From Lichenostomus cassidix (taxonomy: Eukaryota; Chordata; Aves; Passeriformes; Meliphagidae): a stretch of DNA of 64,000 nucleotides. The stretch covers positions 22,850,943 through 22,914,942 of the forward strand of contig CM039211.1 of the NCBI GenBank assembly GCA_008360975.2, given 5' to 3'. Of the stretch, positions 39,632 to 52,545 are shown in pieces. Under the pieces are notes generated by a model. The model ran no database searches. It was not told the origin of the DNA and worked only from the letters and a program-made list of their open reading frames with translations. A program made the position numbers and the translations under genes. Every line of letters begins with the position of its first letter. The stretch's first letter is position 1.

Positions 39632-42600
39632 GTAAGGGACTGATGCCAGAAATGATGGATTGACTAAATCTGTTCATTATTAGACATGCAGATCACACGT
39701 CTGAAATCTGGGAAAAACCCACTCTGACATGATGCAGCTTTCACTGCCGGAGCCTATCTCTTGCAGTGATCATGTCCTGCCTGCTTTTCATTCCATGTGT
39801 TTCATGCACAGGACCATGTTTTTTAAATGGTTTGGGAGCATGGAGTCGGGAGGGTGTGAGTGCAGGCAGCACAGCGGTGCTGTTATTATTAAATGCTGTT
39901 ATTTATTATACATAATGATAAGACACCAGTCGCTGTGGATTGGGTGTGCACTGCATGGCTTCAGCCAGCACTTTCTGCCTGCAGAGCTGCATTGGATTTC
40001 TCTGGTGCCTGTCATTAGGTTTTGTGAGTGTGTGCTGCAGAAGGAGTGCTAGTTAGCATGCATCTGTGTATGTGTGTAAAGATTTCATTGTAGGATGAAG
40101 TTATTAGGCATGCAAGACATAATAAAATGGGCATGTATGTACATGCAGGGAAAGTGTTGATGCATATGTGTGTGTCTACATGGAGAGGAGCCTTGATATT
40201 TAACAAGATGCCTAGCAATCCCAGTCTCTGTTGGTCTCCATGACAGCTGCAGATAGCATCATTTGAAAGCCATGCTTGCTATTTCTATCATTTATCCCTC
40301 CTGTCAGTGGCATATTTGTGCATAGCAAAGATAAGAACAAAAATATACATTGTGATCTTTTTGTAACTGGTAAGCGTTTGTGGGTCAGATCTTGTTAGAT
40401 TAGTTCAGTAGGGGAGCCTGAGGAATTTCAGTGACTAAAATATCTGAGAAAGATAATTAAAACTGGTCAGTTTATCCTCACAGCAAGTGAGCTGAGCTGT
40501 GTTTTTAAAATTAGGACATTTAGGTTGCTTGTGCAGTAAGTGTTTGTGTATGTGTGTGTTTGAACACTGCACCTGCATTGGGAGATGATGCGCAGAATAT
40601 CTCTGCCCACACATGCACTTGTAGACCAGACTGCAAGTTATGCTACAGGCAGGATCTTTCTCCTGCCTCTTCAAGACCCTGTAGTCATGTTCTGCAAACT
40701 ATTCCTCCTTTTCTGGTAAACACAACGCAGTTAAGCCCAAGTAATTGGTATCAGCCTACACAAATGCTCCATCAGGTTTACCATCAGTCTGTGTATGTCA
40801 TACATCGGTGTTTCCAGTCAAAGAAGTGATTGCATTTCTGTGGGGCAACAGGAGTTGCCATTTTGTTAAGGCTGCCATTGACTACAGGCAGGGGAGAATT
40901 TCTTCTGAAAACTGTAGGGTGTTGCAGCAGAGCAGTAAGGTACTTTTCCAGTACCTTCATGATGCTTGCTTTTTTCCTTCTTGCTACCAGGCTGATGAGT
41001 TCTTTTATCATGTTAACTGTTTCCAAGCTAACTGCATTATGATTCTTCATTAAATTCTTTAGGCAGAGCCTTTTGGAAAGACAGGTCTGTCAATTTTCTG
41101 CTTCACCTGTTTTACATTGATATAGCTGTTGCTAAAATGTATTTTATCATCATTCATAGGAAAAGTAAAATCCCTCAAGGTGGTGCAGTGGGATCAGCCC
41201 CTCAGCTGATGTAGACTGGCATTGACTTCAGCCCTGCTATGCTGATTGCCACTAGTGGAGGTTCAGTTTTTCTGCATGGATTTTTTCAGTGACACACATG
41301 AAAAATAACTGTTTCCCTTTATTTTCTATGCCACAGGCTGGAGCAAGAGCAGGAATGATACAGGAATCTAACAGGACATCAGGGCACAGAAATTTAATGG
41401 CAGAGACATTTAAAATGGCAGCTTTCTCAGCTAAAAGCACAGCCAGATGTAAGGTCTGTAATGCTGGGATAAGCATCAGAATATGATAGGATCTTTCCTA
41501 CCTCTACATGCAGTGGTATCCCTTGTCACTAGAGGAAAATCATGCTGCTTTAACTGGCGTGGTCATGGTGACTGCTGCTCTCAGAGCTGCCTGTACCACC
41601 AAGGAACTGTCTGCTGTGAGACCTCAATGAGGTGATAGCAGAGGTATAACTGGGATTGCAGAGTTCATCCTCATTGATGCTAGAACCTTTCTAAAATAAA
41701 AATAATTTTTTAAAAGGAAGATAGAGGCACTGTCTGGTAGTGTTTCTCTTTCTCTTTGGAGACAGATGAAGAAAACTTCATTTTCTTTTCATGCATTGTT
41801 CAGTGTTCTGGTTGCTTAGTGGAGTGCTGACCAAAATTGCATTTGGCCTGCTAGGCTGATTCGTTCATTTGCAAAGCTATGAATCCCCCCCCACCTCCCC
41901 AGTGCTCTCCCTCACCTCACCCTGCTTATCTTGAGCCTCTCCAAGTCAGGGGCTCCAAGTCCAATATAAATATAGTCCCTCAGTCTGATATGACTCCCCC
42001 GTCTGACACAGCAGACCAAAAGTGCATCTTTTTTCCTTCAGAGTGCTAAGTAGAACATGATTCATTTCCTGAGTTATGTGGATTTCATCTAATTCTGTAC
42101 AAGGCATAAATCCAGGTTAAAAGACTAGGCTTTCCTAGGATCCCCTGCATTTACTTAAAATGCTGTGAGGCTGTTGATGTCCATATAGAGTGTAAGGATT
42201 TCATATCAGTGTTCATTAAAATCTGCTGTGAAGAAACCTTTGAAAATAAAATCTGGGTTAATCCTGTGTCTGCAGTATCTGGGTTGATCCCACAAGCATA
42301 ACAGCTTGAATTCACACAAAGACATTCATGCCGGTATTCAATTGGTTTGCTTCATTTTTGTGCAATCTCAGAGTAATTTTCTTTTTAAAATGCACTGTGT
42401 AAAATAGCATGTTTGGTTACCTAATAAAGGTTCTGGAAGCTACAGGGTTTCTGTTAATTTCAGAAAATTTTATTCACATTGAAAAAATATCTAATAGAAA
42501 TAGTTTATTGCAAATGTTTATTCTGGATTACCTACAGTTTTCAAGTTACATATGCCAATTAGACCCCTGACAAAATGACTTTACTCTACTACCCGTTCAT

Positions 42601-44290
42601 TCATTTTTCCCTTTTTACATATCTGGCTGAAAATAAGGCAGCAGCAGATGCTGTCCCACTGCTTTAGGCAGAGCCACCAAGCAAACACTGGAGCTAGTAT
42701 ATATCAGCACTGAATGTGAGCAAGGCTTTGGCAACACATTTCACAAAGGCTCTGGAGAATGAGGCCAGTGCTGAGGCCTTCAGAACAAAAGTGTGGCTTG
42801 GCTGTTAATGATCTGTGTCAGATTCAGAGTAACCAGGTGATACCCTTCAAATGTGAAAATCTGGAGAGAGTCTAGGCTAGTGTAGGTTCTAAAAGCTGAA
42901 TTCCCTTGTTGCTGACAGTGAAACCATATTCTCTATTCCGTGAATCACTGCAAAGTAGGGACATTGGTGGGCATAGACTGTCTGTGTAGTACCTTGGGGC
43001 TACTGGGGCCCTCTGTTGAAGGCATGAGGTGTATTTGTGTACATTGCAATCAGATGCTTCATTGGAAAGGCATTTGGTGTTGCAAAAGGTATAAAGATGC
43101 TTTGAAGCCCTAGTTTTTGCAATTGAACATGTTCTTTTGTTCTATCAAGAGGCAATTTACAACAGCTCCCCTAACCTCACACTTATGTCAGTCCTTAATA
43201 TGAAAATAGTCCTTCTTCTTCCATACAATACAAGGTCAATTTTGTTGCATTCTTTAACAATGGATGGAGTTTAAACTTCATATCTTAGCAGTTTCTTGGC
43301 CATATGCCTACTTATAGGGGTTACTTTGTCCATGGGAACTGGAGGTGTTACCAGCTTCTATAGTTTAAAATCAGAGAAGTGTGCAACCTTACACCCTACA
43401 CAGTTTGTGCAGTATCCATCAAAATTATTTGGTTTCTGGAGAAAGACTAAAATTTATTTTGGTTGATTGGTTGAACTGGAGAAACGGCCTTCAAGCAGCA
43501 ATTTCTTTTAAGAACTTGTTCAGCTAGGCAGCATTTGGGCCAGCCTGTTTTAGCAGAGATGTTTACTATTTCAAATAAACTCCAGGGTAGCAGTATTTCT
43601 TCCAAAATCTGACTGCCTCTGTAGTTAGTTGAATAGAATTTCTGTAATTGTTTACTGTAGCTCTGTTTGGCGGCTGATGGTAACAAAATAAACAGAACAA
43701 AACCTCCTAATTGAATGAAAAATTTCTTTGTTGCTGTTACTTTAACTATTACAATTACAATAAATCCATTTTACACAGTTATTTTAGTTCTGGAGTGGTA
43801 TAAATATTAGGGACCTATTTCTTTTAGCATCTGCTTCTTAAAGACTGCAGTTCATGAGTACAATCTGTAACATAATTACATCTTTACTCCGAAGGAAGGG
43901 AAAGCCTTTTTATGTTGTTACAGAGATTTTGTTAGGGTATGGTTTTAGCTGAATCTATCTCATCTATAAATAAATTTTAATTTTATAGTTCCAGTTATAT
44001 TGCTGTCCTCAATTTAGTTTATTCTTCAAATAATTGCTGTCAGAAAATATAAATAGATATGTCTCTCTCTCAGTATATGTACAATGCTGTGGAAAAACAG
44101 AGATAACTTTCACAAATGAAGGAATCTTGTTATTTCTTTATAGTGGATCCTGTTATTTTCAAGTAAATTAATCCTTAAACCAAATGGCAACTAGCGAAGC
44201 ACAAAAAAATGTTTGATAGTGTCATACAGTCTTCATTCCCTGCAGGGACAGTAGAATATTTTCCAAAACATAGTTTAGAGATAAGGACCT
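39632..44290 (+). other. PALM2 intron 2, first part
   Basis: Starts with the GTAAGG donor. The DNA is AT-rich and unique, with weak CA/TG tracts near 40040-40180 and 40540, a C run near 41886 and a probable old interspersed repeat at 41171-41265. No further exon was recognised. Confidence 0.7.
41171..41265. repeat. Possible ancient amniote interspersed repeat
   Basis: The stretch containing GGTGCAGTGGGATCAGCCCC, TGACTTCAGCCCTGCTATGC and a following TGATT...CACTAGTGGAGG resembles wording that recurs in old, diverged repeats of bird and reptile genomes. A similar short motif occurs at 50725-50760 (GATTTTAGTGGAATTACACC). I cannot name the family from memory with confidence. Confidence 0.35.
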
Positions 44291-45645
44291 CAGTGTTAAA
44301 TGCCTTGCACAAGCCCAGGAAGATGACATCTGTTGCTCTTCCTTTACCCACCAACGATTTATGGCTCCATCATAGAAGGCCACCAAATTTGTCAGGCATG
44401 TTTGCCCTTAGTGAAGCCATGTTGGTGTCACCAATCATCTCCTTGTTTTTCATGTGGCTTAGCATAGTTTGCAGGATAATCCTGCTCCATGATCTTGCCA
44501 AGCACTGAGGTGGATGGGACTGATTGGCCTGTCATTGCACAGGTCTTCCTTTTTTGTAAAGCAGGCAATATGTTCCCAGTTTTCCCTTCACCAGCCTGCC
44601 ATAACTTCTCAAATAAAGTGAATAATGGATTAGCCCCCTGTTCTACCAGTTCTCTCATCAGGTCCCATCAATTTGTGCACCTTCAGATTCCTTAGATGGT
44701 CTTGAATCTGGTATTCTACTACAATGGGTGGTTCTACAGTCTCCCAGTCCCTGCCTTTGCCTTCTGCATCTCAGGTAGCATGGCTGGAGCACTTGCTGGT
44801 GAAGGCTGAGGCAAAAAAGTCATTGAGTACCTCAGCCTTCTCCATGTCCCTGGTAACCAGGTCTCCTTTTTCATTCTGGAGAGACTGAACATTTTCCCTA
44901 GCCCTCCTTTCATCACCAACATATCTATAGAAGCTTTTTTGTTGTTGTTGCTTTGATGTCTGTGGCCACATTTAAGCCCATGAGGGCTTTAGCTTTCCTT
45001 ACCTGATCCCTGGCTGCTTGAACAACCCCTTTGTATTCCTCACAGGCTTGTCCTTTCTTTCAGCCTCCATAGACTTTTTTTCTCGTGTTTCAGTTTGTCC
45101 AGGAGATCCCTTTCCATCCACACAGGGCTCCTGGCATATTTGCCTAGCTTCCTCTTTGTTGGGATAATCACTTCCTCAATCCTGAGCTTGGAGGAGGTGA
45201 TTCTTGAATACCAACCAGCTTTTTTGGGCCCCTCTTCCCTCCAGGGTTTTATCCCATGATACTCTATGAAGAAGATCCCTGAAGAGGCCAATGTTTGTCC
45301 TCCTGAAGTCCAAGGTAGTGAGCTTTCTGTGCCTCCCTTGCTGCCCTGAGGATCTCAAACTCCATTTTGTGGTCCTTGCAGTTGAGGCTGCCCTTGAGCT
45401 TCCCATTCCCCACCAGCCCCTCCTTGATGGTGAGCATGAAGTTCAGCACAGTACATCTTCTTAGCTCCTGTATCACGTGAAGAAGGACGTTGATGATAAC
45501 ATCAATGCATTCCAGGAACCTCCTGGATTGCTTATGCCCTGCTGCTGTCCCTCCAAAAGATATCTGGGTTATTAAGTCCCCCATGAGGAAAAAGGCTTGT
45601 GAACGTGAGCTCACTTTAAACTGTCTGTAGAGAGCCTCATCAGAA
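44291..45645 (-). mobile_element. CR1 LINE internal fragment, - strand (endonuclease-RT junction)
   Basis: The longest CR1 piece here, and an unusual part to be kept. On the minus strand, 45264-45614 carries 'GGTAAGHKQSRRFLECIDV' and 'TIKEGLVGNGKLKGSLNCKD' (end of the endonuclease domain). Then 45040-45291 has 'IIPTKRKLGKYARSPVW' and '[16 protein letters not shown]'; 44771-44971 has '[17 protein letters not shown]' and '[20 protein letters not shown]'; and 44428-44658 has 'RELVEQGANPLFTLFEKLWQ' and 'GKIMEQDYPANY' (start of reverse transcriptase). It stops before the catalytic ADD region and has no 3' tail. Stops and frameshifts separate the blocks, so it is inactive. Confidence 0.93.
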
Positions 45646-48600
45646 TTTTTGGATCATGGAGAGGTCAAGAGCTAATTCAGAGGGAAATTTCCACCCTGAG
45701 AGCAAAGGGAAGGCCTGTTCGTCCCATTCGGTGTATTAGCACCTTTGGGCTGATGCCTACCTTATCCTGAGAAAATTGTCTCCTGCCAGGATTTAAACTG
45801 AGAATCGAGAGGCTCTCTGTCACTCTGCTAACCTGTTTTGTGATCTAGAACAGAAATCCAGATTCATTAGGCCAGAAAGGGAGTGGGAGATGGAATAGGA
45901 CTGCACAGTGTAAGTATTTAGGGCATTACTCTAATTGAATTGTTTACAGAGTATGAAACCTTGGATATCCTTGCTGAGAAGTAGCATTTTGAAAGGAGTG
46001 GTTTCAAAAATCTTTAAATGCTTTTCTTTTCAAGTAAACAGAAAACAAAGTAACTATCCCCAGTTAAAATCTTAGTAAAAATAGAATAGGTTATCCAGGC
46101 CAGCTACAGAAATTGACTACCAATGAGAGACGAGAGCTTAAGTCCTGTAGCTCATGTTTCTTATCTGCTTGCACGTCATCAAAACACAACTGTAATTATT
46201 CTGGTATGATCCCTCTGTGAGTTGTGCTTTTATTCAGGAAAAATGTTATGTGTGAATTGTGCTTTGCACGGGGGCAGAGTTATCCTGGAACGATCACGTA
46301 AGTAAGCATACCATACAGGCAGGACTTCCTTGAAATGCATCAAAATTAGCAGTGAGGTTTCAAGCTGTAACAGTCCTTTGAACACCTCATGGCCACTCCA
46401 GCAGATTTTGTTTCAGCCAGACTGTATCAATGTAGCTCAAGGATGCTTACAGCTCTCTGGAACCTCAGCCCCACCCATAGCATGAAACGTGTTCAAAAAC
46501 AAATCCACATCACCTGAATCCAGCTTTTTAAAATAACGGATATAAGAACTTTTAAGACTAGAAAAGAAAGCAACCTCTGAAATATAACTTTTCTCTTTGC
46601 CTCCTTTGACTAATGTGTGTATGTGGGAAGGAGTGATAAACTGGAGCCAAGGAGAGACTGAATAGAGAAAAGAAATTATTCTTTTGGGAGATAATAATGA
46701 AAACAACTGTGGCTCTGCAGTAACGATAACTTGCAAAGCCTGTTTGTTCTGGGGGGAGAGGTTTGACAATTTTCAAAATCTCAGATTGTTAACTATTCCA
46801 AAAATATTTATTTTTTGAAATAATTTTTACTTCTCTCACAACTACACGTTACTTCCTTTGTAAACATGGAGTAAGTACTCACAGAGTAAACCAGCGCATA
46901 CCTAAATTTATGGCACCAGGAGGTAAAATTGTAGTCATTCTTTTCATGTGTATATATTCACGAGGGGGTTTTATTCAGTCTTTTCAGTCCAATCGCATGA
47001 AGTCCAGAAACTTCTGCTAGCTTACAGTTTTTTATTCCAGCTCCAGAATTTCCTGGGAATCAAAGATGTTCTCACGGAGATAAAATGTAATTTTATGTGT
47101 GAGGGGACCCTGGAGATCTCCTTGTGCTACTGCCAACAGGAGCAGGCTTGTCCCATGCCCATCTTCATCCCAATACATTTGGACTCTTGACCAGGACAGA
47201 ATCCCAAGCCCCACCCCCAGGACACTTGTTCCCAGGTTGAGCCACGTGGGACCTCAATGTAGCATCCCATTTTGCAAGCTGTGTTCCTGATGGTGTGTGC
47301 CTGCCGGGGCAGCCCGGCCCCCTCATCTCTCCCCTTACCACTGCAGCAGCCACTGGCTCTTGTTTATCGTTTATTCTCATTATGGTGCTTAACCTTGCCA
47401 CAAGTGAAATACTAAACAATTGAACAGAGCCATCATATCATCCTGCAATGAAAAAGTCTTTAATTTTAAATAGACTTCCTAAAGAGAGAGACTGAAAAAT
47501 AAGTCTCCAGCATAAAACACAGCTCTCCAGAAGATCTATCTTCCTGTTACTTCAAGCAGAACTTTCTGGTTGCCTGGATGCTTAGAAAATACATGTAGAA
47601 AAGAACCTGTGCTTGATTTAACTGTGAACTTATTGTTCATTGTGTCTCATCCCAGTGTCATCTCAAGTCTTTAATGAATGTTAGAAACACTTACCTTGTG
47701 TTGGGCCATATCTGTGACCCATGTCAGTGAAACTAGCCGGTACAGGCCAGTGTTCTATAGCTGATGAAGGATCTGAACAAGAGAGATATAAACTTTGTGT
47801 CTGCTCTTCTAAAGTCTTGACAATGTCTCTTGCTGTAGTGGGTTTCCCTGCAGCTAAAAGAGCTTGGGTTTTATTTAGTCTTCTTCATCTTTGACTGGAA
47901 ACAACTGTCTGCTTGATTTACAAAGTTAAATAAATGGGAGCTGAACAATTTAAAACCAATGCACACAGAATATTTATACTGGTGATGTATTTCTTGATAG
48001 TGAATGGGAAGCTTACTCTGAAGACATAAACTGATTGCTGCTTTTGTCCCCAGAAATCATTCCTAATTGGGCCTTTGTCTGTACAGCTGAAGTTTCTGTT
48101 CCTGTGAGGTTTTTAAACAGACAAAGCATGCAACCTTCATGAAGAAGCCATCTATGGCTGTCATCATGCCCATCCCTCAGGTCACTTGCCACAGACATGC
48201 CTTCTCCATGCATCTACAGCTCCAGTTGCACGTAGCTCACTCTGAAGCTGTGCTGTCACAGCCCCTTGCCTTGTCATGGGGGCACCAAGCCAAGATGCAG
48301 CCGTTCCCCAAGTGTGCACAGATCATGCCAGCTGTCTCAGTCTTCCTTCACCCATTTCTGCAGTCATGTTGCACTAATGTGCTCCTGTCTGCTCTGTTAC
48401 TGTGCTGAATATGTGCTTTGAGAAAAAGCAGTGGCTGTGTAAATACTCAGAAGAGCTGAAGGGCAGTCAAATGTACCTGCTACAGCAAGAAAACAAGGGG
48501 AAAATAATCTCTGCAAAGTCTTTTGGCTGCCATGATTCCAGGTTGGGCTTATAACAGTGTCCATTGTTTATTTTTATTTGCTTATTTACATGCTTCTTTT

Positions 48601-49495
48601 ATTATTTATTTGCACATCTCCCCACATGTATACCCCTTACACCCACAGGCTGGTGGCTCTCTGGTGTTGTGCAAAATTCTTTTACTCCAGGAGCTGTAGG
48701 GAAAGATGAGATAGGCTTTTTGGGGACAGACGGAGCACTGTTCCTTTTGGTGAGCAGACTGCCTTGGAGATCCTGGCCTCGGTGGTCCACTGCAATGAGG
48801 ATTTTAGGAGGATGAAAAACTCAGGCAAATTACCCATACCTGTGTGGCTGAGAAGAAACTGAGGAAGAGGTTATGCCATCCATCTCCAATGTCTCATCAA
48901 AAAAGGCTGTCAATTACAGTGGACAGGCCTAAACATAATGGAAAAAATTAAGTGAATATGTTTTAATGTTCTGTGTGATGAACACACATTAACAGACTCT
49001 TGGAAAACCTTTGTAACTCTTGGACTAAATGTAACCTCCCTAAAATTTTTTTAAGACATCTCTTCCTTAAGTTATTTCTGAGAAATGTTTTGTTCATTTC
49101 CTGAACAAAGAATAACAACAACAAAACTGGCAACTCTACAGGATAATGTTTAATCTTATTAATAAACATGCTGTTGGCTCTTGAGCTGGCTAAGCTTCAC
49201 CAGCTAGGATACTTTTTTTTGTTGAATCATACATATGGAAGCTGTGACAATGTGACTCAAGTAAAGACTACAATCAAGCTGCAAGTTTTTCAGCTTGGCT
49301 TAATTCCCTAATCTGGGCAATGCTTGAATTATATCCATCTATCATGCAGACATGCTTCTTGGGCTAAAGCAAGTATTTTAGATGACTGGAAAGGCAACAA
49401 AAAGTTTTGCTGCTATATAAAACTAGTTCATACCAGCAAGCTGGAAATGACTGTTCCAGGGACAGTCATACCATACAAGGTCACATCCATCTTGC

Positions 49496-49525
49496 AGCAG
49501 AGCAGAGCAGAGCAGAGCAGAGCAG
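49496..49525. repeat. (AGCAG)n pentanucleotide microsatellite
   Basis: Six exact AGCAG units. The + strand frame through it reads QQSRAEQSRAES. It is likely length-polymorphic. Confidence 0.93.
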
Positions 49526-50486
49526 AATCTCTTGTGTTTGCTGAGGACCACACCTCTCCTTTGTTCTGCAAGCAGATTCTCTCACACTGAAAACCCACAT
49601 AGGAAAACTCTGCATCAGTCTGAGCAGAGTCAGACTATTTCATTCGCCTAATGGAAAATTAAATCCTACAGCATCACTCAGGAATACATTTCGAGAAGCT
49701 GCTAATTTCTAGATGGACCTACCTGTCATAGCTTATGTCTACAGTCCCTCTCTACATTTCCATATTTATTTCCATATTTATTCATGAATGGTTAAGGGCA
49801 TCTAACATTAACATGCCTGCTCACACTACAGCCATGCGAATAATCGGGTTTTTTTCCATTTTTTTCAAAGGCAAGAGAAGGCCTGCTGGCAAAGAAACAA
49901 GTCTTTCTATTATCTCGGTACATGTCCCAGTGACCTCTTTGCAAATGCTGGCAGCAGCACTGCACATCAGCAGGCCAGACCCAGACATGCTGGGCAGCCT
50001 GTGCTAGCTGGGTTAGAGCCAGGTGGATGGCTGGGGAAGCTGCACAAAAATACAACAGCAAGAAATTCAGTGTTTGGAGAGGCTACAGATAGAGGGTAGG
50101 CAGGACAAAGGAGGAATCTCAGAGTAGTTTTGAAGGTGGTCATTCTCGCACTTGTGTCCCTTACAAACTCAGTTTTATCAAGCCAGGCAGATGCTTGGGA
50201 GCATGCACAAGCAGTATAGGCTTTGCTGCTGCTGATCTGCTGGGTGGCAGGGGCACTCCAGGTACTGCAAACAGCAAAGTCAGACTCACTGCTGCCTTCA
50301 GAGCTCCAGATCTGCCTGAAAAGTTCACCTTTTTTATACCAAGGGAACTTCCTGAAATGCAGACAGCAAATCTGAAATGCAGCCAACTATGCTAGCATCC
50401 TAATGGGAGTGTTTGGGGGTAACATTTGACTCACACTGGCAGGTGAAAGAAGATGGTCATTGCAGTCTTTTAGTAGGCTGAGGGCT

Positions 50487-50508
50487 GTAGGCCATATGTA
50501 GGCCATAT
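50487..50508. repeat. 11-bp tandem duplication
   Basis: GTAGGCCATAT occurs twice head to tail (50487-50497 and 50498-50508). Confidence 0.85.
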
Positions 50509-52516
50509 ACAGGTTTGAGAACTTGGGCAACCAACCTTTTGTGTTCAAGTTTTTCCATAGCACAAATACTGAATGGATAGAGCGAGAAAGAAATTTTATT
50601 TTAATAAATAACTGCAACTCTGAATTGTTAATGTGTCATGGTCTTCAAGCCTCAGAATGCAAAGACTTTCGGCAAAACTTCAATTTGGCAAAGATTGGAG
50701 TAAAAGTGCCTTTGATGTAGCCAGCCTACTGATTTTAGTGGAATTACACCTGGGATCATTAGTGGCTGTTTTCTAGGGCACAGAAGACCATAATTACGGG
50801 GAATAGTCCACATCCAGAAGTGTTTCTCAAGAGCAGCCACATTTTACTGGAGGAGCTGTCTTGGGTCAACTTTTACCCTTTGTTTCTCCTCAGGATTGTA
50901 ATCTTCCTTGAAATCAGGAGACAGAGGAGTGCTCCACTTCAGCAAGCACTGCTTTCAAGGAGAGATAGTACTGATAGCCCCTTAACCATTTGCAAATAGA
51001 AAAAAACACACAAAGCTTGTTTAAGGGACTACCTCAAAAGGTAGCAGTGGAGCAAGGACTAGGGCTTTTGTATTGTCATAAAAAGTTGTGACAAGTCTGG
51101 CAGATGCATCTGGGCTTCAGGTTAAGACACTGTTGCACTGGAAATGTGTTTTTTTTATGAACAAAGTTTATGGAAGTTGTTTTGGAATCAGCAAGACCGA
51201 TGGTTAGAATTAATCAACTTTCACAAAGCAGGGAGTGCAGAGGTGGCATGGAATAGGTATAATGATTTATGAAAACGATGCTAAAAAGTTTTACTTTCTG
51301 TATTAAAATGTCCTCTGATGCTTAAACTTTTGATGCTACATTAAAGCACAATACAGCACTAAAAGTAAATGTTTTCTTTGAATATACAGCATTAATTCTA
51401 CTGTGTGCATTTGAGAAACTATGCATTATTTTCTTGCTAGCAGTAAATGTAAACAACTTAAAGCCCTCAGGCTTCACTGTCCTGAGGCATAAACTAGAAT
51501 AAATAGCACATAAGATTGCTGTGCACCACTTTTATGGCTATCATTGTGTCTGCTGAATTCAGACATTTGGCACAATTTCTTTCTCTCCTGTCCAACATTT
51601 GTTCGCTTATTTCTGCCCTCACTCTAGTCTGTTCACATAATCATGACCTGTTTTTTTCTTTTTTTGCATGGTGCAGGAGTCACTCTTTTCCTATGCTTGA
51701 ACAAATTAAACGAGCTGAAGCCACCGGTTATTTCTACAATATAAATTCTCAGTTCTGTGTAGATAAACCAAATCACCTAGGAGCAGTGGCAGCCTAGAGG
51801 ACCACAAGCCCAATGCCCTTTCCACTTCAGTAACAGAGAGCCTTTTTAATGACATTAACTAATTTCTGCTGAAGGATTTAGCCCTGAAGAAATTGTTCTC
51901 TTGCAGTAAATGAAGGAATATGTATACTAAACAGTGCATAGTTGTTGCTATATCAGTGAAGTGGTTCCTTCTGAAAGTACAGCATCTTCACTGTATTCAC
52001 AATATTCACATATTTCAGTATGGCAATGAGCTGTAAAAATACCTGTATTTTTAAAGTAGTGTATATGGCCAGTCTCAGAGCCCTCTACCACTTTGTCAAC
52101 ATCTAATCATGCAGAACAATTTTGGTGCATAAAGAAGCTCTAAAGTGGAGTAGAGAGGTAAAGTTCATAGCAGACAATGAAGGAGAAACAATGCTGAAAT
52201 ATTAGCTTGTGGCCACTTAAATCACAGGCTGTTAAGCAAATGCACAATATTTTTGAGCAGGGGTAACTCATACAAGTAGGTATTTTTTGGTCCCATCCTC
52301 ATGCAAGCCTTCTCTTAGCACATTTGAGAAGCACTTCCTGTTCTTCCTGGGATGAGACTTTGCAAGATTTTTTTAAGAACCATAACCCAAATTTTATAGC
52401 TATGGAGAACAGATGGCAGCAAACTCTCTTTTGTTTCCAATCTACGTCTGGCTCTGGTTTGCAACTGTCTGGGTTGCCTTGATGTGGGCTGCCTCACTAG
52501 ACTGTCTCAAATTCAG

Positions 52517-52545
52517 GAGCTGTGCCTAAGCACCAAGCACAGCTC
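52517..52545. repeat. 9-bp inverted repeat, 11-nt loop
   Basis: GAGCTGTGC (52517-52525) and GCACAGCTC (52537-52545) are exact reverse complements. Repeats of this size are expected by chance in a window this long. Confidence 0.55.
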
